From contig OY969558.1 of assembly GCA_963701065.1 (NCBI GenBank), positions 1,240,001 to 1,304,000 on the forward strand: a stretch of 64,000 bases of DNA, read 5' to 3'. The position numbers and the translations under genes were made by a program. The notes beneath the pieces are model-generated. The model saw only the letters and a list, made by a program, of their open reading frames with translations. It did not search any database and was not told where the DNA came from. This stretch comes from Aquirickettsiella gammari. Lineage in GTDB: Bacteria > Pseudomonadota > Gammaproteobacteria > Diplorickettsiales > Diplorickettsiaceae. Shown in pieces: positions 17,273-26,744 of this stretch (position 1 is its first letter; each line of letters opens with the position of its first letter).

Positions 17273-18328
17273 TTAATCGAGTTGGTCCAAAGGATAACGC
17301 GCCACGGTTTTTATACCGAGTTGATCACTTTGACCTAAATTCAAGCGTCGGTAGCCGAGATAAGCAATCATGGCGCCATTATCCGTACAAAAACTAGGAC
17401 GTGGATAATAAAGGCTAATCTCTTGTTTTAGCGCCATGATAGCTAATTCTTTTCTGAGCCAGGTATTTGCCGCTACCCCACCGGCTATGACTAAACGCTT
17501 TAGGCCAGTTTGGTTTAAGGCGCGTTTAGTCTTACTAACTAAGGTCTCGACGACGGCGGCCTGAAACTCGTAGGCAATATCTGCTTTGGTTTGTTGCGAT
17601 TTATCACTGGATTTTAAGGTACTATTTACAAATGTTTTTAAACCACTAAAGCTAAAATGACAGTTAGGTCTATTCAGCATAGGGCGCGGAAAGCAGTACT
17701 GTTTAGCACGGCCCTTTTCAGCTAATTTTTCGATAGCAGGGCCTCCCGGATAATTTAAACCTAACAATTTAGCGGTTTTATCAAAGGCCTCACCCGCTGC
17801 GTCATCTAGACTGCTCCCTAGAATTTTATAATCTCCAATGCCAGCTACTTGGGCGAGTAGGGTGTGGCCACCTGACACTAATAAGGCAATAAAAGGAAAT
17901 TCAGGGGGATTTTTTTCCAACATAGGCGCTAATAAATGAGCCTCCATGTGATGTACCCCGAGTGTAGGGACGCCGAGTGCCCAACCTAAGCTACGCCCAA
18001 AAGCTGCTCCTACCAGTAAGGCACCGGCCAAACCAGGGCCGGCACAATAGGCTATTCCATCAATGGCAGCGAGTGTCAGTTTGGCGGAAGATAAGGTTTT
18101 TTGCAGTAAAGGGGTTATTTTAAGGATATGGTCGCGCGAGGCCAATTCGGGCACAACCCCACCATACTGATTATGTAGTTCTATCTGGCTGTAGAGGGAG
18201 TGCGCTAATAAGCCTTTTTTAGCACTATAGAGCGCGATACCGGTTTCATCGCAAGAAGTCTCAATACCTAAGACACAATGGATGGCTTTTGCTTTAAAGT
18301 GGGATTGTTTTGCATAGAAACTTTGCAT
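17273..18328 (-). CDS. tsaD: tRNA N6-threonylcarbamoyladenosine transferase subunit
   Basis: TsaD with TsaB and TsaE transfers the threonylcarbamoyl group to A37 of ANN-decoding tRNAs. The 351-residue protein has VLGIETSCDETG, the metal-binding HHMEAHLLAP, SGGHTLL, and the phosphate-loop-like blocks AGGVAANTWLR and CTDNGAMIA of the ASKHA fold. It carries about 16 residues before the conserved VLGIETS; the ATG at 18328 is the only in-frame ATG I see there. It is divergent from rpsU, the usual arrangement in gammaproteobacteria. Confidence 0.96.
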   Translation of the reverse strand: MQSFYAKQSHFKAKAIHCVLGIETSCDETGIALYSAKKGLLAHSLYSQIELHNQYGGVVPELASRDHILKITPLLQKTLSSAKLTLAAIDGIAYCAGPGLAGALLVGAAFGRSLGWALGVPTLGVHHMEAHLLAPMLEKNPPEFPFIALLVSGGHTLLAQVAGIGDYKILGSSLDDAAGEAFDKTAKLLGLNYPGGPAIEKLAEKGRAKQYCFPRPMLNRPNCHFSFSGLKTFVNSTLKSSDKSQQTKADIAYEFQAAVVETLVSKTKRALNQTGLKRLVIAGGVAANTWLRKELAIMALKQEISLYYPRPSFCTDNGAMIAYLGYRRLNLGQSDQLGIKTVARYPLDQLD

Positions 18329-18389
18329 TTTGGTGGATTGCTGGTTAGAATTGAGGCCTATTTTAACTTTAATTAAGGAAGTGTACTAC

Positions 18390-18617
18390 ATGCCCGGCGT
18401 AATACTTAAAACCAGCGAAACACTCGAGTCGGCTATACGCCGTTATAAGCGCGCCTGTGAAAAATCAGGTATATTCGCTGAAGTACGTCGTCGCGAATGT
18501 TACGAGAAACCCACCGAAGCACGCAAGCGCCGGTTTGCAGCAGCTGTGAAGCGTTGCCGTAAGCGTTTGATGCGGGATAACCCTGTTTTCATGGCTAAAA
18601 TGAAGCGTAAGCATTAA
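18390..18617 (+). CDS. rpsU: 30S ribosomal protein S21 (bS21)
   Basis: bS21 is a small basic 30S protein needed early in translation initiation. From the ATG at 18390, with AAGGA 10 bases upstream, the protein has 75 residues and reads MPGVILKTSETLESAIRR, close to the E. coli form. A longer in-frame reading from 18330 would add 20 unlikely residues. The basic core YKRACEKSGIFAEVRRRE is intact. It begins the macromolecular-synthesis operon, followed by yqeY and dnaG. Confidence 0.94.
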   Translation: MPGVILKTSETLESAIRRYKRACEKSGIFAEVRRRECYEKPTEARKRRFAAAVKRCRKRLMRDNPVFMAKMKRKH

Positions 18618-18622
18618 TCATC

Positions 18623-19075
18623 ATGGCAGTTGTCGTTCTAAAGCAGCGTATTCAAGAAGACATGAAGGCGGCCCTTCGCGCACAGGATAAACAACGTTTA
18701 GGTGTCGTGCGGCTTATTTTAGCCGCGATTAAGCAGGTTGAAGTCGACGAGCGTATTGAGGTCGATGATACGCGTATCTCCCAGATACTGAACAAAATGC
18801 TCAAACAACGTCGTGATTCTATTACGCAATATAGCCAGGCTAAGCGCGATGATTTAGTCGCGCAAGAACGCTTAGAAGAAGGGATTATCCAAAGCTACTT
18901 GCCTCCACCATTCAGTGAGAGTGACATCGATGGTTTGTTATCGGAGGTTATCGCCCAATTAGGCGCCACTTCGGTTAAAGATATGGGAAAGGTCATGGCA
19001 GAAATGAAAGAAAAATTACAAGGCCGTGCTGATATGGCGCTGCTAAGTAAAAAGCTTAAAGAACGTTTGACTTAA
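18623..19075 (+). CDS. GatB/YqeY-domain protein
   Basis: The 150-residue protein is a stand-alone YqeY domain, related to the tRNA-binding tail of the amidotransferase subunit GatB. Recognisable blocks are LKQRIQEDMKAALRAQDK, RLGVVRLILAAIKQ and the C-terminal VKDMGKVMAEMKEKLQGRAD. The exact function is unknown; a role in tRNA binding or amidation is suggested by the family. It starts 5 bases after rpsU and precedes dnaG, its usual place in many bacteria. Confidence 0.92.
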   Translation: MAVVVLKQRIQEDMKAALRAQDKQRLGVVRLILAAIKQVEVDERIEVDDTRISQILNKMLKQRRDSITQYSQAKRDDLVAQERLEEGIIQSYLPPPFSESDIDGLLSEVIAQLGATSVKDMGKVMAEMKEKLQGRADMALLSKKLKERLT

Positions 19076-19208
19076 ATCAAAGCACTGTTTTAATCTTCCC
19101 TAGACAAAACCTTATATCCTTATTAAGTGTTATTTTAAGCCAAAGTGGCTTTTCTAATCCTATTTTGAACATAACCTCTAAGTAGACAGTGCTTAGTAGC
19201 AGGAATTT

Positions 19209-20963
19209 ATGTCTATAGCGCCTATCCCGCCAGAATTTATTAATGAGCTCTTAGCGCGTTCTGATATTGTTCAGGTCATTGATGCGCGTGTTCCTTTGCG
19301 AAAAAAAGGAAAAAACTACCTGGCTTGTTGTCCTTTCCATACTGAAAAAACACCTTCCTTTACGGTTACGCCAGAAAAGCAATTTTATTATTGTTTTGGT
19401 TGTGCGGCCGGTGGCAATGTACTGAGTTTTTTAATGGAATATGAACAGCTAAATTTTCTAGAAGCCGTCAATCAACTCGCCGAACAATATGGTATTGCCG
19501 TGCCACAAAATGCACAGCAGCAAGAATTCTATAAGGTTTCATCCAGTCTTTATAGTGTGTTAGAAGAAGTAGCGCAGTTTTATGAGAAAAAATTACGCGA
19601 TGATGCCAGTGCGATTGATTATCTTAAACAGCGTGGTATTTCGGGTGAAATCGCTAAAAGATTTCATTTAGGTTATGCGCCGGCTGCTTGGGATACCTTA
19701 CTTAAGAAATTTAAAAATAGCGAAGATTTATTGGCAAGCGGTTTATTGGTGGAAAAGTCGGATCGCCAAGGTTTTTATGATCGTTTTCGTGACCGAATAC
19801 TTTTTCCTATCCGTGATAGAAGAGGGCGCGTTATAGGATTTGGAGGGCGTGTTTTAACGCAGCAAGAACCTAAATATTTAAATTCGCCCGAAACAACTCT
19901 TTTTCATAAAGGCAAAGAGCTTTACGGTCTCTATGAAACCTGCCAAGTCAATCGTCAACCCGATCGTATTATTGTTGTTGAAGGTTATATGGATGTTTTA
20001 GCGCTGTTTCAAGCCGAGCTTCCCTATGCCGTAGCGACTTTAGGCACAGCAACTAGTCGCGATCAAATCGTTCGCTTAATGAGTAGCACACAGGAAATAA
20101 TTTTTTGTTTTGACGGTGATATCGCCGGTAAAAAGGCCGCCTGGCGTGTTCTCGAACAGAGTTTAGATTTATTAGAAGATGGTTATGTATTACGTTTTTT
20201 ATTATTACCCGATGGCGAAGATCCGGATTCTGTTATTCAAAAACAAGGTCGGGATGGGTTTATAACTTATCTGCACAAGGCGCAATCTTTAGCCGAGTTT
20301 TTATTTGCCCATTTATTAGTAGAGGTTGATTTAAGTCAGTTAGAAGGTAAGGCGCGATTAGCGAAATTAGCCATCCCATTGATTGAAAAAGTTGCGGCGG
20401 GCATTATGCAGCATAAATTATTTGAACAGCTGGCCGCTTTAGTCAATATGGATGTCGCGACATTAAGACAAGTCACGTTAAATAATAAAAATAATTCGGT
20501 CAAAACGATGCAAAAAAAATTAAAAAAGCCGCGTGTTTCAATGCGCTACTCGCCGATGCGTTTAGCGATTGCCTTGTTAGCGCAGTTTCCACAAATTGTT
20601 AAATCACTCTCTGAAAAGCAATGCAATACCTTGACTCGATTAGAATTACCCGGTAGTGAATTGTTGCTTAAATTATTTTTTTTGCTCAAACAAAACCCCG
20701 AGTTAAGTAGCGCTATGTTACTAGAATATTGGCGCGAGGATGAGGTCTACACTAAAATTATCCAACAATTAATCAATTATCCCTTAGCGATTCCTGCCTC
20801 CGGTGCACAAGCCGAATTTCACGATATACTTAAACATTTAAAAAAAGCAGCGGCGCAAGGACACATCGATAAATTATTGCAACAAGGAAAACAATCGGGT
20901 TTAACGACTGAAGAAAAAAAGCATTTATATCACTTAATGCTCAATAACATTAACGATGGCTAA
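19209..20963 (+). CDS. dnaG: DNA primase
   Basis: DnaG makes the RNA primers for replication. The 584-residue protein (E. coli 581) begins with the CHC2 zinc finger (CCPFHTEKTPSF ... YYCFGC), continues with the polymerase core, and has the TOPRIM catalytic elements VVEGYMDVLALF and FCFDGDIAGKKAA. The C-terminal helicase-binding region is more divergent. AGGAATTT precedes the ATG. The usual next gene, rpoD, is not found here: the following genes are on the minus strand. Confidence 0.96.
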   Translation: MSIAPIPPEFINELLARSDIVQVIDARVPLRKKGKNYLACCPFHTEKTPSFTVTPEKQFYYCFGCAAGGNVLSFLMEYEQLNFLEAVNQLAEQYGIAVPQNAQQQEFYKVSSSLYSVLEEVAQFYEKKLRDDASAIDYLKQRGISGEIAKRFHLGYAPAAWDTLLKKFKNSEDLLASGLLVEKSDRQGFYDRFRDRILFPIRDRRGRVIGFGGRVLTQQEPKYLNSPETTLFHKGKELYGLYETCQVNRQPDRIIVVEGYMDVLALFQAELPYAVATLGTATSRDQIVRLMSSTQEIIFCFDGDIAGKKAAWRVLEQSLDLLEDGYVLRFLLLPDGEDPDSVIQKQGRDGFITYLHKAQSLAEFLFAHLLVEVDLSQLEGKARLAKLAIPLIEKVAAGIMQHKLFEQLAALVNMDVATLRQVTLNNKNNSVKTMQKKLKKPRVSMRYSPMRLAIALLAQFPQIVKSLSEKQCNTLTRLELPGSELLLKLFFLLKQNPELSSAMLLEYWREDEVYTKIIQQLINYPLAIPASGAQAEFHDILKHLKKAAAQGHIDKLLQQGKQSGLTTEEKKHLYHLMLNNINDG

Positions 20964-21047
20964 ACACAGTGCCTCTTGCTTATGTCGCCGATGTTTTTTA
21001 ACAACAGCACCGGCCTCCCTAAGGGCCTCATTTCTAGAGAGGTAAGG

Positions 21048-21455
21048 CTAAAGTAAACAGCCGTTAAGGTGTAAAAGCTGTTTGCGAGTAAGCGGGACAG
21101 GATTGTTTAGCGCCGAATAATAAAACCACAGCATAATCTCGCTGACTTGGTTTTTTTCTTTAGGTAATGCAAGTTGGTTAAATAAAGAATTAAATTCTTT
21201 TTTATTTATTTGCATAGACTCATTATCATTGTGATCCCAACGTTCTTGACCTGCCCACCTTAGCCAAGCAGGTTTATCTTCCGTCCCTTGGGTTAGCTCT
21301 ACCAAATGCGTTAAGGCAGCTGACTTACTTTTAAAGCCTTTTTCGTCGTCTTCAATTTCATTCAGCCCGGTTAATTTCAATAATTCTTTAAAAGTACTAA
21401 TTTTCTGTTCCGATTCAAAACCAAGCTTTTCTATAACTGATTTTAAATACGACAT
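21048..21455 (-). CDS. Unknown 135-residue protein
   Basis: I do not recognise a family. The ATG at 21455 has AAGGGA seven bases upstream, which decides the start (MSYLKSVIEKL); an upstream in-frame TTG is less likely. The product is hydrophilic and mainly helical, with KISTFKELLKLTGLNEIEDD and PAWLRWAGQERWDHND, and ends with RKQLLHLNGCLL. No signal peptide or membrane helix is visible. It may share a transcript with the very short gene upstream (21547-21669). Isolation between housekeeping genes suggests a lineage-specific gene. Confidence 0.6.
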   Translation of the reverse strand: MSYLKSVIEKLGFESEQKISTFKELLKLTGLNEIEDDEKGFKSKSAALTHLVELTQGTEDKPAWLRWAGQERWDHNDNESMQINKKEFNSLFNQLALPKEKNQVSEIMLWFYYSALNNPVPLTRKQLLHLNGCLL

Positions 21456-21546
21456 AATCGATTCCCTTTTATTATTTTGAGTCAATCTTTAATCTAAAGT
21501 TTCACAAGAAACGTTTAGCATCTTCTTTTGCGCACATGTTTATTAC

Positions 21547-21669
21547 TTACTCCTGAATTTTCACTGATCGCATCGCTTGATTCAATAGAATAGCTCCCTT
21601 CAGCAGAGCTTCCTGCGCTAGCAGAAGCTGAAAATAATAGTACCCTATGTCTGGTCTTGCAGGATCCAT
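21547..21669 (-). CDS. Very short gene with a perfect ribosome-binding site (40 residues)
   Basis: AAGGAGG lies six bases before an ATG at 21669, the best Shine-Dalgarno sequence in this region, opening a 40-codon frame (MDPARPDIGYYYFQLLLAQ...). The product has one mildly hydrophobic helix and no known motif. A second frame over the same DNA (21515-21703, starting at GTG) gives a Ser-rich peptide ending KHVRKRRC that looks more protein-like but has no ribosome-binding site. Either the 40-mer is real or a frameshift separates this start from the second frame. Confidence 0.4.
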   Translation of the reverse strand: MDPARPDIGYYYFQLLLAQEALLKGAILLNQAMRSVKIQE

Positions 21670-22058
21670 GATCTGCCTCCTTGTTTTTTATTAAAAGTAC
21701 CACACAAATTTTATTATTTTTTTCATAAAAAATAAAATAATAAACGCATAATTAAATATAACAAAAAATTAAAATTAATATAAGCCTTAACACCGGTTTA
21801 AACTAAACAAATCCAAGTCAATCAAGTCAATAAGAAAAAAACGGAATAGATTATCGAGTAATCCTAGCGACTGATTTGAAGACGCATTATAATAAGGTGA
21901 CCTTAAAAAACTTAAAAAACAGCTATATTTTTTTACGCGCTGCGAGTAGTGTCTTTGCTAGGCGTAAATCGAGTCGATAAATAGCTGCACTTGAAAAAGA
22001 ACGCTTAGTAAAGAAGCGACAAGATCTGCTCTAACAGCCTCATTCATTTGGAGTTAAT
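21670..22058. other. 389-base intergenic region before ald
   Basis: The stretch is very AT-rich and I see no gene in it. A near-palindrome TTAACACCGGTTTAA lies at 21787-21801 and has the TTAA-N7-TTAA spacing discussed for the large effector candidates, but its -10 is less convincing. GGAG precedes the ald start by seven bases. Confidence 0.5.
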
Positions 22059-23177
22059 ATGCATATTGGGATCCCTAAAGAAATCAAGAACAATGAATAT
22101 CGAGTGGCTATTGTCCCCTCTATTGTCCGTGAATTGACAAAGTATGGCCATCAAGTATTTATTGAAACCAAGGCGGGGAGTGGTATTGATATTTCAGATA
22201 GCGATTATCAACAGGCAGGTGCGACGATACTAAATACGGCGAAAGAAGTGTTTGACCAAGGTGATTTAATCCTTAAAGTGAAAGAACCCCAAGTCGAGGA
22301 ATGTGGGTATTTGCGTGCCGGAAAAACCTTATTTACTTTCTTACATTTAGCCGCGGATAAACAACAGACCGAACTTTTATTAACCTCACATTGTACCGCT
22401 ATCGCTTATGAAACGGTGACAGATGCGCAGGGTGGTTTGCCCTTGTTAGCGCCGATGAGTGAAGTGGCCGGTCGTATGGCGATACAAGCGGGTGCACATT
22501 GTTTAGAGAAAGCACAAGGTGGGCGCGGTATTTTATTATCCGGTGTTCCGGGTGTTGCCGCCGCCAGCGTGCTTGTTGTCGGAGGAGGAGTTGTGGGTAG
22601 CAACGCGATTCGTATGGCCTTAGGATTAGAAGCACAAGTGACTGTGCTCGATAAATCAATTGCGCGGCTAAAGGAATTAGATCGGCAATTTGGTGGCAAG
22701 TTGAATACTATTTTTTCGACACAAGATGCGCTGGAAAAATACATACCGCTTGCGGATATCTTGGTCGGTGCGGTGTTGGTTCCCGGTGCTGAGGCACCGA
22801 AAATCCTGACGCGTGATTTGCTCAGAAAAATGCGTTCGGGTTCGGTGGTTGTCGATGTTGCTATCGACCAAGGAGGTTGTTTTGCCACCAGTCGTCCCAC
22901 CACACATACCCATCCTACTTACCTAGTCGATGATATCGTCCATTATTGTGTGAGTAATATGCCAGGAGCGGTTCCTCGTACCTCTACCTTTGCGTTGACG
23001 CAGGCTACGCTGCCTTATATTTTAGCCTTAGCTAATAAAGGGATTGATAGAGCGCTTGCGGAAGATGTCCATTTGCGCAATGGACTCAATATCTCTCGAG
23101 GACACATCACACACCAAGCGGTGGCGAGTGTGTTTGATAAGCCGTACGTTTCTGCGCGGGAGGTTTTGAGTGCTTAA
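22059..23177 (+). CDS. ald: Alanine dehydrogenase
   Basis: Ald interconverts L-alanine and pyruvate with NAD and ammonia, allowing alanine use as carbon and nitrogen source. The 372-residue protein begins MHIGIPKEIKNNEYRVAI with the pyruvate-binding Arg, has LKVKEP (Lys) and FTFLHLAAD (His), the NAD-binding VLVVGGGVVGSNA, and VDVAIDQGGCF with the catalytic Asp. Length matches the family. It overlaps the downstream aminopeptidase gene by 8 bases, so released amino acids could feed straight into alanine catabolism. Confidence 0.95.
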   Translation: MHIGIPKEIKNNEYRVAIVPSIVRELTKYGHQVFIETKAGSGIDISDSDYQQAGATILNTAKEVFDQGDLILKVKEPQVEECGYLRAGKTLFTFLHLAADKQQTELLLTSHCTAIAYETVTDAQGGLPLLAPMSEVAGRMAIQAGAHCLEKAQGGRGILLSGVPGVAAASVLVVGGGVVGSNAIRMALGLEAQVTVLDKSIARLKELDRQFGGKLNTIFSTQDALEKYIPLADILVGAVLVPGAEAPKILTRDLLRKMRSGSVVVDVAIDQGGCFATSRPTTHTHPTYLVDDIVHYCVSNMPGAVPRTSTFALTQATLPYILALANKGIDRALAEDVHLRNGLNISRGHITHQAVASVFDKPYVSAREVLSA

Positions 23178-24546
23178 TTGCTTTATTCGTAAATCTTCTC
23201 GATCAATTCCTATTACGTCGATTTTACCGGCACAATGGCCCTCCTGGTTAAAACAACAGAGCCAAATGGCGCAACAATGGATACAGGCGATTAATTTTAC
23301 GGTAAAGCCAGGAAATTATCTCTTACTGCCCGGAGAAGAAGGGCAACTGCAACAGGTTTTGTTGCTACGTCATGATGCCTTAGATTTTTGGTCATTTGGT
23401 TTGCTTCCCAGTGTATTACCCGAAGGACATTATCATATTGAGGGGTTCTGCGACGAAGAATTACAGTGTCGATTTGGCTTAGCGTGGGGTTTAGGTGCGT
23501 ATGAATTTACACTTTATAAAGCATCGACAAGACCTTTAGCACAACTGTTATTAACATCGGAAAAACAGACGACTTTATTAATGGCTAAAGTCAAGGCGAT
23601 TTATCGGGTCCGCGATTTGATCAACACACCGACAAACGATATGGGCCCTGCCGAATTAGTTGAAAATGTATTTCAGCTCGGCAAAAAATTTAATGCCACT
23701 GTGACGCAAATTGTCGGCGATGCCTTGCTGAAAGCTAATTATCCCGCTATTTATACCGTGGGCAAAGCCAGTTGTCGTGCCCCTCGCTTAGTTGATTTAA
23801 GATGGGGTGATCCGAAAGCGCCAAAGCTTACCTTGGTTGGCAAAGGGGTTTGTTTTGATTCAGGAGGATTAGATTTAAAGTCAGCGGCTAATATGCTATT
23901 GATGAAAAAGGATATGGGGGGAGCGGCGAATGCCATCGGTTTAGCCGAGATGATCATGTCGTTTAAATTACCGCTACGTTTGCGCTTATTGATTCCGGCG
24001 GTTGAAAATCTTATTGCAGGAAATGCCTATAAACCCGGCGACATTATTAAAACACGACAGGGTTTAAGCATAGAAATTGGTAATACCGATGCAGAAGGGC
24101 GTCTTATTTTAGCGGATGCATTGAGCGAAGCGGATAGTGAGAAACCTGAGTTGTTGATTGATTTTGCCACGCTGACCGGTTCGGCAAGAGCGGCGGTAGG
24201 AACCGAAATAAGTGCTTTTTTTACCGATCAAGAAGCCTTAGCCGGCGATTTGATTCGACATAGCCAAACAGAACAAGATCCTATGTGGCGTTTACCACTC
24301 TATAAACCTTACCAAAAGTTATTGGAAAGTAAATTTGCCCATTTAAACAATTCTGGATCTTCGGCTTTTGCCGGCGCGATTACCGCGGCATTATTTTTAC
24401 GTAACTTTGTCCAACCAGATAGTACTTGGTTACATATTGATTTTAATGCCTACAATGTCAGCAGCCGGCCGGGTAGACCCGAAGGAGGAGAAGCGATGTC
24501 GATACTGACACTTTTTAGCTATTTAACTGAAAAATATTTGCATTGA
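23170..24546 (+). CDS. M17-family leucyl aminopeptidase
   Basis: This cytosolic dizinc exopeptidase removes N-terminal residues from peptides. The 458-residue protein has the M17 C-terminal catalytic domain with VGKGVCFDSGGLDLK (metal-binding Lys/Asp), MKKDMGGAA, and the signature NTDAEGRLILADAL. The N-terminal ~150 residues are divergent and shorter than in PepA, so it is closer to the shorter M17 group than to PepA itself. The start is GTG inside the end of ald (8-base overlap). With the OPT peptide transporter nearby, it fits a peptide-scavenging lifestyle. Confidence 0.92.
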   Translation: MLNCFIRKSSRSIPITSILPAQWPSWLKQQSQMAQQWIQAINFTVKPGNYLLLPGEEGQLQQVLLLRHDALDFWSFGLLPSVLPEGHYHIEGFCDEELQCRFGLAWGLGAYEFTLYKASTRPLAQLLLTSEKQTTLLMAKVKAIYRVRDLINTPTNDMGPAELVENVFQLGKKFNATVTQIVGDALLKANYPAIYTVGKASCRAPRLVDLRWGDPKAPKLTLVGKGVCFDSGGLDLKSAANMLLMKKDMGGAANAIGLAEMIMSFKLPLRLRLLIPAVENLIAGNAYKPGDIIKTRQGLSIEIGNTDAEGRLILADALSEADSEKPELLIDFATLTGSARAAVGTEISAFFTDQEALAGDLIRHSQTEQDPMWRLPLYKPYQKLLESKFAHLNNSGSSAFAGAITAALFLRNFVQPDSTWLHIDFNAYNVSSRPGRPEGGEAMSILTLFSYLTEKYLH

Positions 24547-24552
24547 TATCAT

Positions 24553-25407
24553 TTAATGATCGTAGTTTTCGGCGGCAAATAAGGTATTTTCGAGCAGCAT
24601 AGCGACGGTCATAGGGCCAACCCCTCCAGGAACGGGAGTTATATAACTGGCTACTAATTGGGCACTTTCGAAAGCGATATCGCCGTGTAATTTACCACTC
24701 GGCGAACGGGTAATGCCAATATCGATGACGATGGCGCCTGGCTTTATCCATGGACTTTGAATAATATCGGCTTTACCGATAGCACTGACTAATAAATCCG
24801 CTTGTTGAATTGCTTGTTTTAAATTGCGTGTTGCACTGTGACAAACAGTGATGGTACATCCCGCATTGAGAAGTTCTAAAGCCATCGGTTTACCGACAAT
24901 ATTAGAGGCACCTACAATAACGGCATTGAGACCTTTTAAAGGAATTTTTTCATATTCAAGCAAACGCATTACGCCATAAGGTGTACAAGGACGTAAGTAA
25001 GGGCGACCTTGAGCTAATAGACCTAAGTTAATCGGATGAAAACCATCCACATCTTTTTTGGGATTAATATGCGCTAAAATAGTAGCGGTATTAATCGTTT
25101 TTGGCAGTGGAAGTTGAATTAAAATTCCGTGAACCGTTGGATCAGCATTGAGTTTTTGTACAAGTGTTAGTAATGCGTGTTCAGAGCTATGCAAAGGAAA
25201 ATCATAGGCCATCGAGTTCATTCCGATATCACAGCAGGCATCACGTTTATTGCGTACATAGATCTGGGAAGCAGCATCTTCGCCGACTAGAATAACTGCC
25301 AAACCAGGGGTGCTAAACCCCTGCTTAGTTCGATACGCCAGCTTGCGTTTCAAATCATTACGAATTTGTTGAGCAATCGCTTTGCCATTGATGATTTTTG
25401 CCGTCAT
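24553..25407 (-). CDS. folD: Methylenetetrahydrofolate dehydrogenase/cyclohydrolase
   Basis: FolD interconverts 5,10-methylene- and 10-formyl-tetrahydrofolate, supplying one-carbon units for purines and for formyl-methionyl initiator tRNA. The 284-residue protein shows YVRNKRDACCDIGM with the catalytic Lys, GILIQLPLPKTIN, NP-KKDVDGFHP and the C-terminal PGGVGPMTVAMLLENT. Length is typical. It converges on the aminopeptidase gene with only 6 bases between and diverges from serS. Confidence 0.96.
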   Translation of the reverse strand: MTAKIINGKAIAQQIRNDLKRKLAYRTKQGFSTPGLAVILVGEDAASQIYVRNKRDACCDIGMNSMAYDFPLHSSEHALLTLVQKLNADPTVHGILIQLPLPKTINTATILAHINPKKDVDGFHPINLGLLAQGRPYLRPCTPYGVMRLLEYEKIPLKGLNAVIVGASNIVGKPMALELLNAGCTITVCHSATRNLKQAIQQADLLVSAIGKADIIQSPWIKPGAIVIDIGITRSPSGKLHGDIAFESAQLVASYITPVPGGVGPMTVAMLLENTLFAAENYDH

Positions 25408-25455
25408 AATTACTTTTTAGCGAACCGTTTTTAAAAAGAGCAACCTAGGCATTAT

Positions 25456-26730
25456 ATGTTAGATCCCAAATATTTACGTAACGATATTCAAATCAAAGCG
25501 ATTGCAAAACAACTAGCGACCCGTGCTTATCAGCTCGATGTTAGTTTGATAACGCGTTTGGAAGCACGTCGAAAAGAACTACAAATCCAAACCGAAGCTT
25601 TACAAAATACCAGTAATCGCCATGCTAAATCGATAGGCAGTGCCAAAGCAAAAGGTGAGTGTGTGACGACACTGATTGAAGAAGTCGCTGGCATAAAAAC
25701 CCAACGTGAGCTTTGTGAGCGCGAACTCAAGGATTTACAAAAACAATTAGATGCCATTTATCTTACCATTCCTAATCTTCCCCATGCTTCAGTACCCATC
25801 GGCGAAAATGAAACGCAGAATAAGGTGTTACGTACCTGGGGTGATATTCCGGTTTTTGATTTTATCCCCAAAGACCATGTTAGCTTAGGTGAAGAAAATG
25901 GTTTAATGGATTTTGCTAGTGCTACAAAGATTTCAGGCTCACGGTTTGTGGTATTGTACGATAAATTGGCGAAATTACAGCGCGTTTTGATCCAATTTAT
26001 GTGTGATGTGCACACTAAAGAGCACGCTTATCAAGAAGTTTATGTTCCCTATATTGCTAATAGTGAAAGTTTGTTAGGCACAGGCCAACTGCCTAAATTA
26101 GCCGAAGAATTGTTTGCACTGAAGGGTGAGCAAGGATTTTATTTGATCCCAACCGCTGAAGTCTCGGTGACCAATCTGGCCCGAGATATTATTTTTGCCG
26201 CCAATCATTTACCTAAAAAATACGTCAGTCACACCCCTTGTTTTCGCAGTGAAGCCGGTTCCTATGGTAAAGATACCCGCGGCATGATACGTCAGCATCA
26301 ATTTGAAAAAGTGGAGCTGATCCGTTTTGTAGAACCTGAAAACTCCTATCAAGCTTTAGAAGAATTGACGCAGGAGGTGGAAGTCATTTTACAAAAACTC
26401 GAATTACCTTACCGAGTTGTCTCCTTATGTAGCGGCGATTTGGGTTTTAGTGCGGCTAAAACCTATGATCTAGAGGTCTGGTTGCCCAGTCAAAATACCT
26501 ATCGAGAGATTTCATCGTGTAGTAATTTTGAGGATTTTCAAGCACGTCGCTTATCTGCACGTTGGCGTAACCCTAAAACCCATAAAAATGAGCTAATTCA
26601 TACGCTCAATGGTTCCGGTTTAGCGGTTGGCCGTACCTTAGTGGCGATTATGGAAAATTATCAAACAGCCGATGGAAGAATACGTATTCCAGCGGCTTTA
26701 AAAAATTATATGTGCGAAGATTTTATTTAA
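25456..26730 (+). CDS. serS: Seryl-tRNA synthetase
   Basis: SerRS charges tRNA-Ser and tRNA-Sec. The 424-residue protein begins MLDPKYLRNDI, followed by the long coiled-coil arm (residues ~35-105) that grips the variable arm of the tRNA. The class II core has motif 2 (CFRSEAGSYGKDTRGMIRQHQF) in two parts, the serine pocket (EISSCSNFEDFQARR) and motif 3 (NGSGLAVGRTLVAIMEN). No anomaly is seen. Confidence 0.97.
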   Translation: MLDPKYLRNDIQIKAIAKQLATRAYQLDVSLITRLEARRKELQIQTEALQNTSNRHAKSIGSAKAKGECVTTLIEEVAGIKTQRELCERELKDLQKQLDAIYLTIPNLPHASVPIGENETQNKVLRTWGDIPVFDFIPKDHVSLGEENGLMDFASATKISGSRFVVLYDKLAKLQRVLIQFMCDVHTKEHAYQEVYVPYIANSESLLGTGQLPKLAEELFALKGEQGFYLIPTAEVSVTNLARDIIFAANHLPKKYVSHTPCFRSEAGSYGKDTRGMIRQHQFEKVELIRFVEPENSYQALEELTQEVEVILQKLELPYRVVSLCSGDLGFSAAKTYDLEVWLPSQNTYREISSCSNFEDFQARRLSARWRNPKTHKNELIHTLNGSGLAVGRTLVAIMENYQTADGRIRIPAALKNYMCEDFI

Positions 26731-26744
26731 AAACTGAGTAGTTT

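Noticed and set aside
21787..21801. TTAA-N7-TTAA near-palindrome upstream of the small minus-strand genes.
   Set aside because: The nearest -10-like hexamer is at a different spacing, so I did not list it as a PmrA-like promoter.
22399..22913. Several open minus-strand frames inside ald.
   Set aside because: Their translations resemble no protein and ald has an unbroken, fully conserved reading on the other strand.
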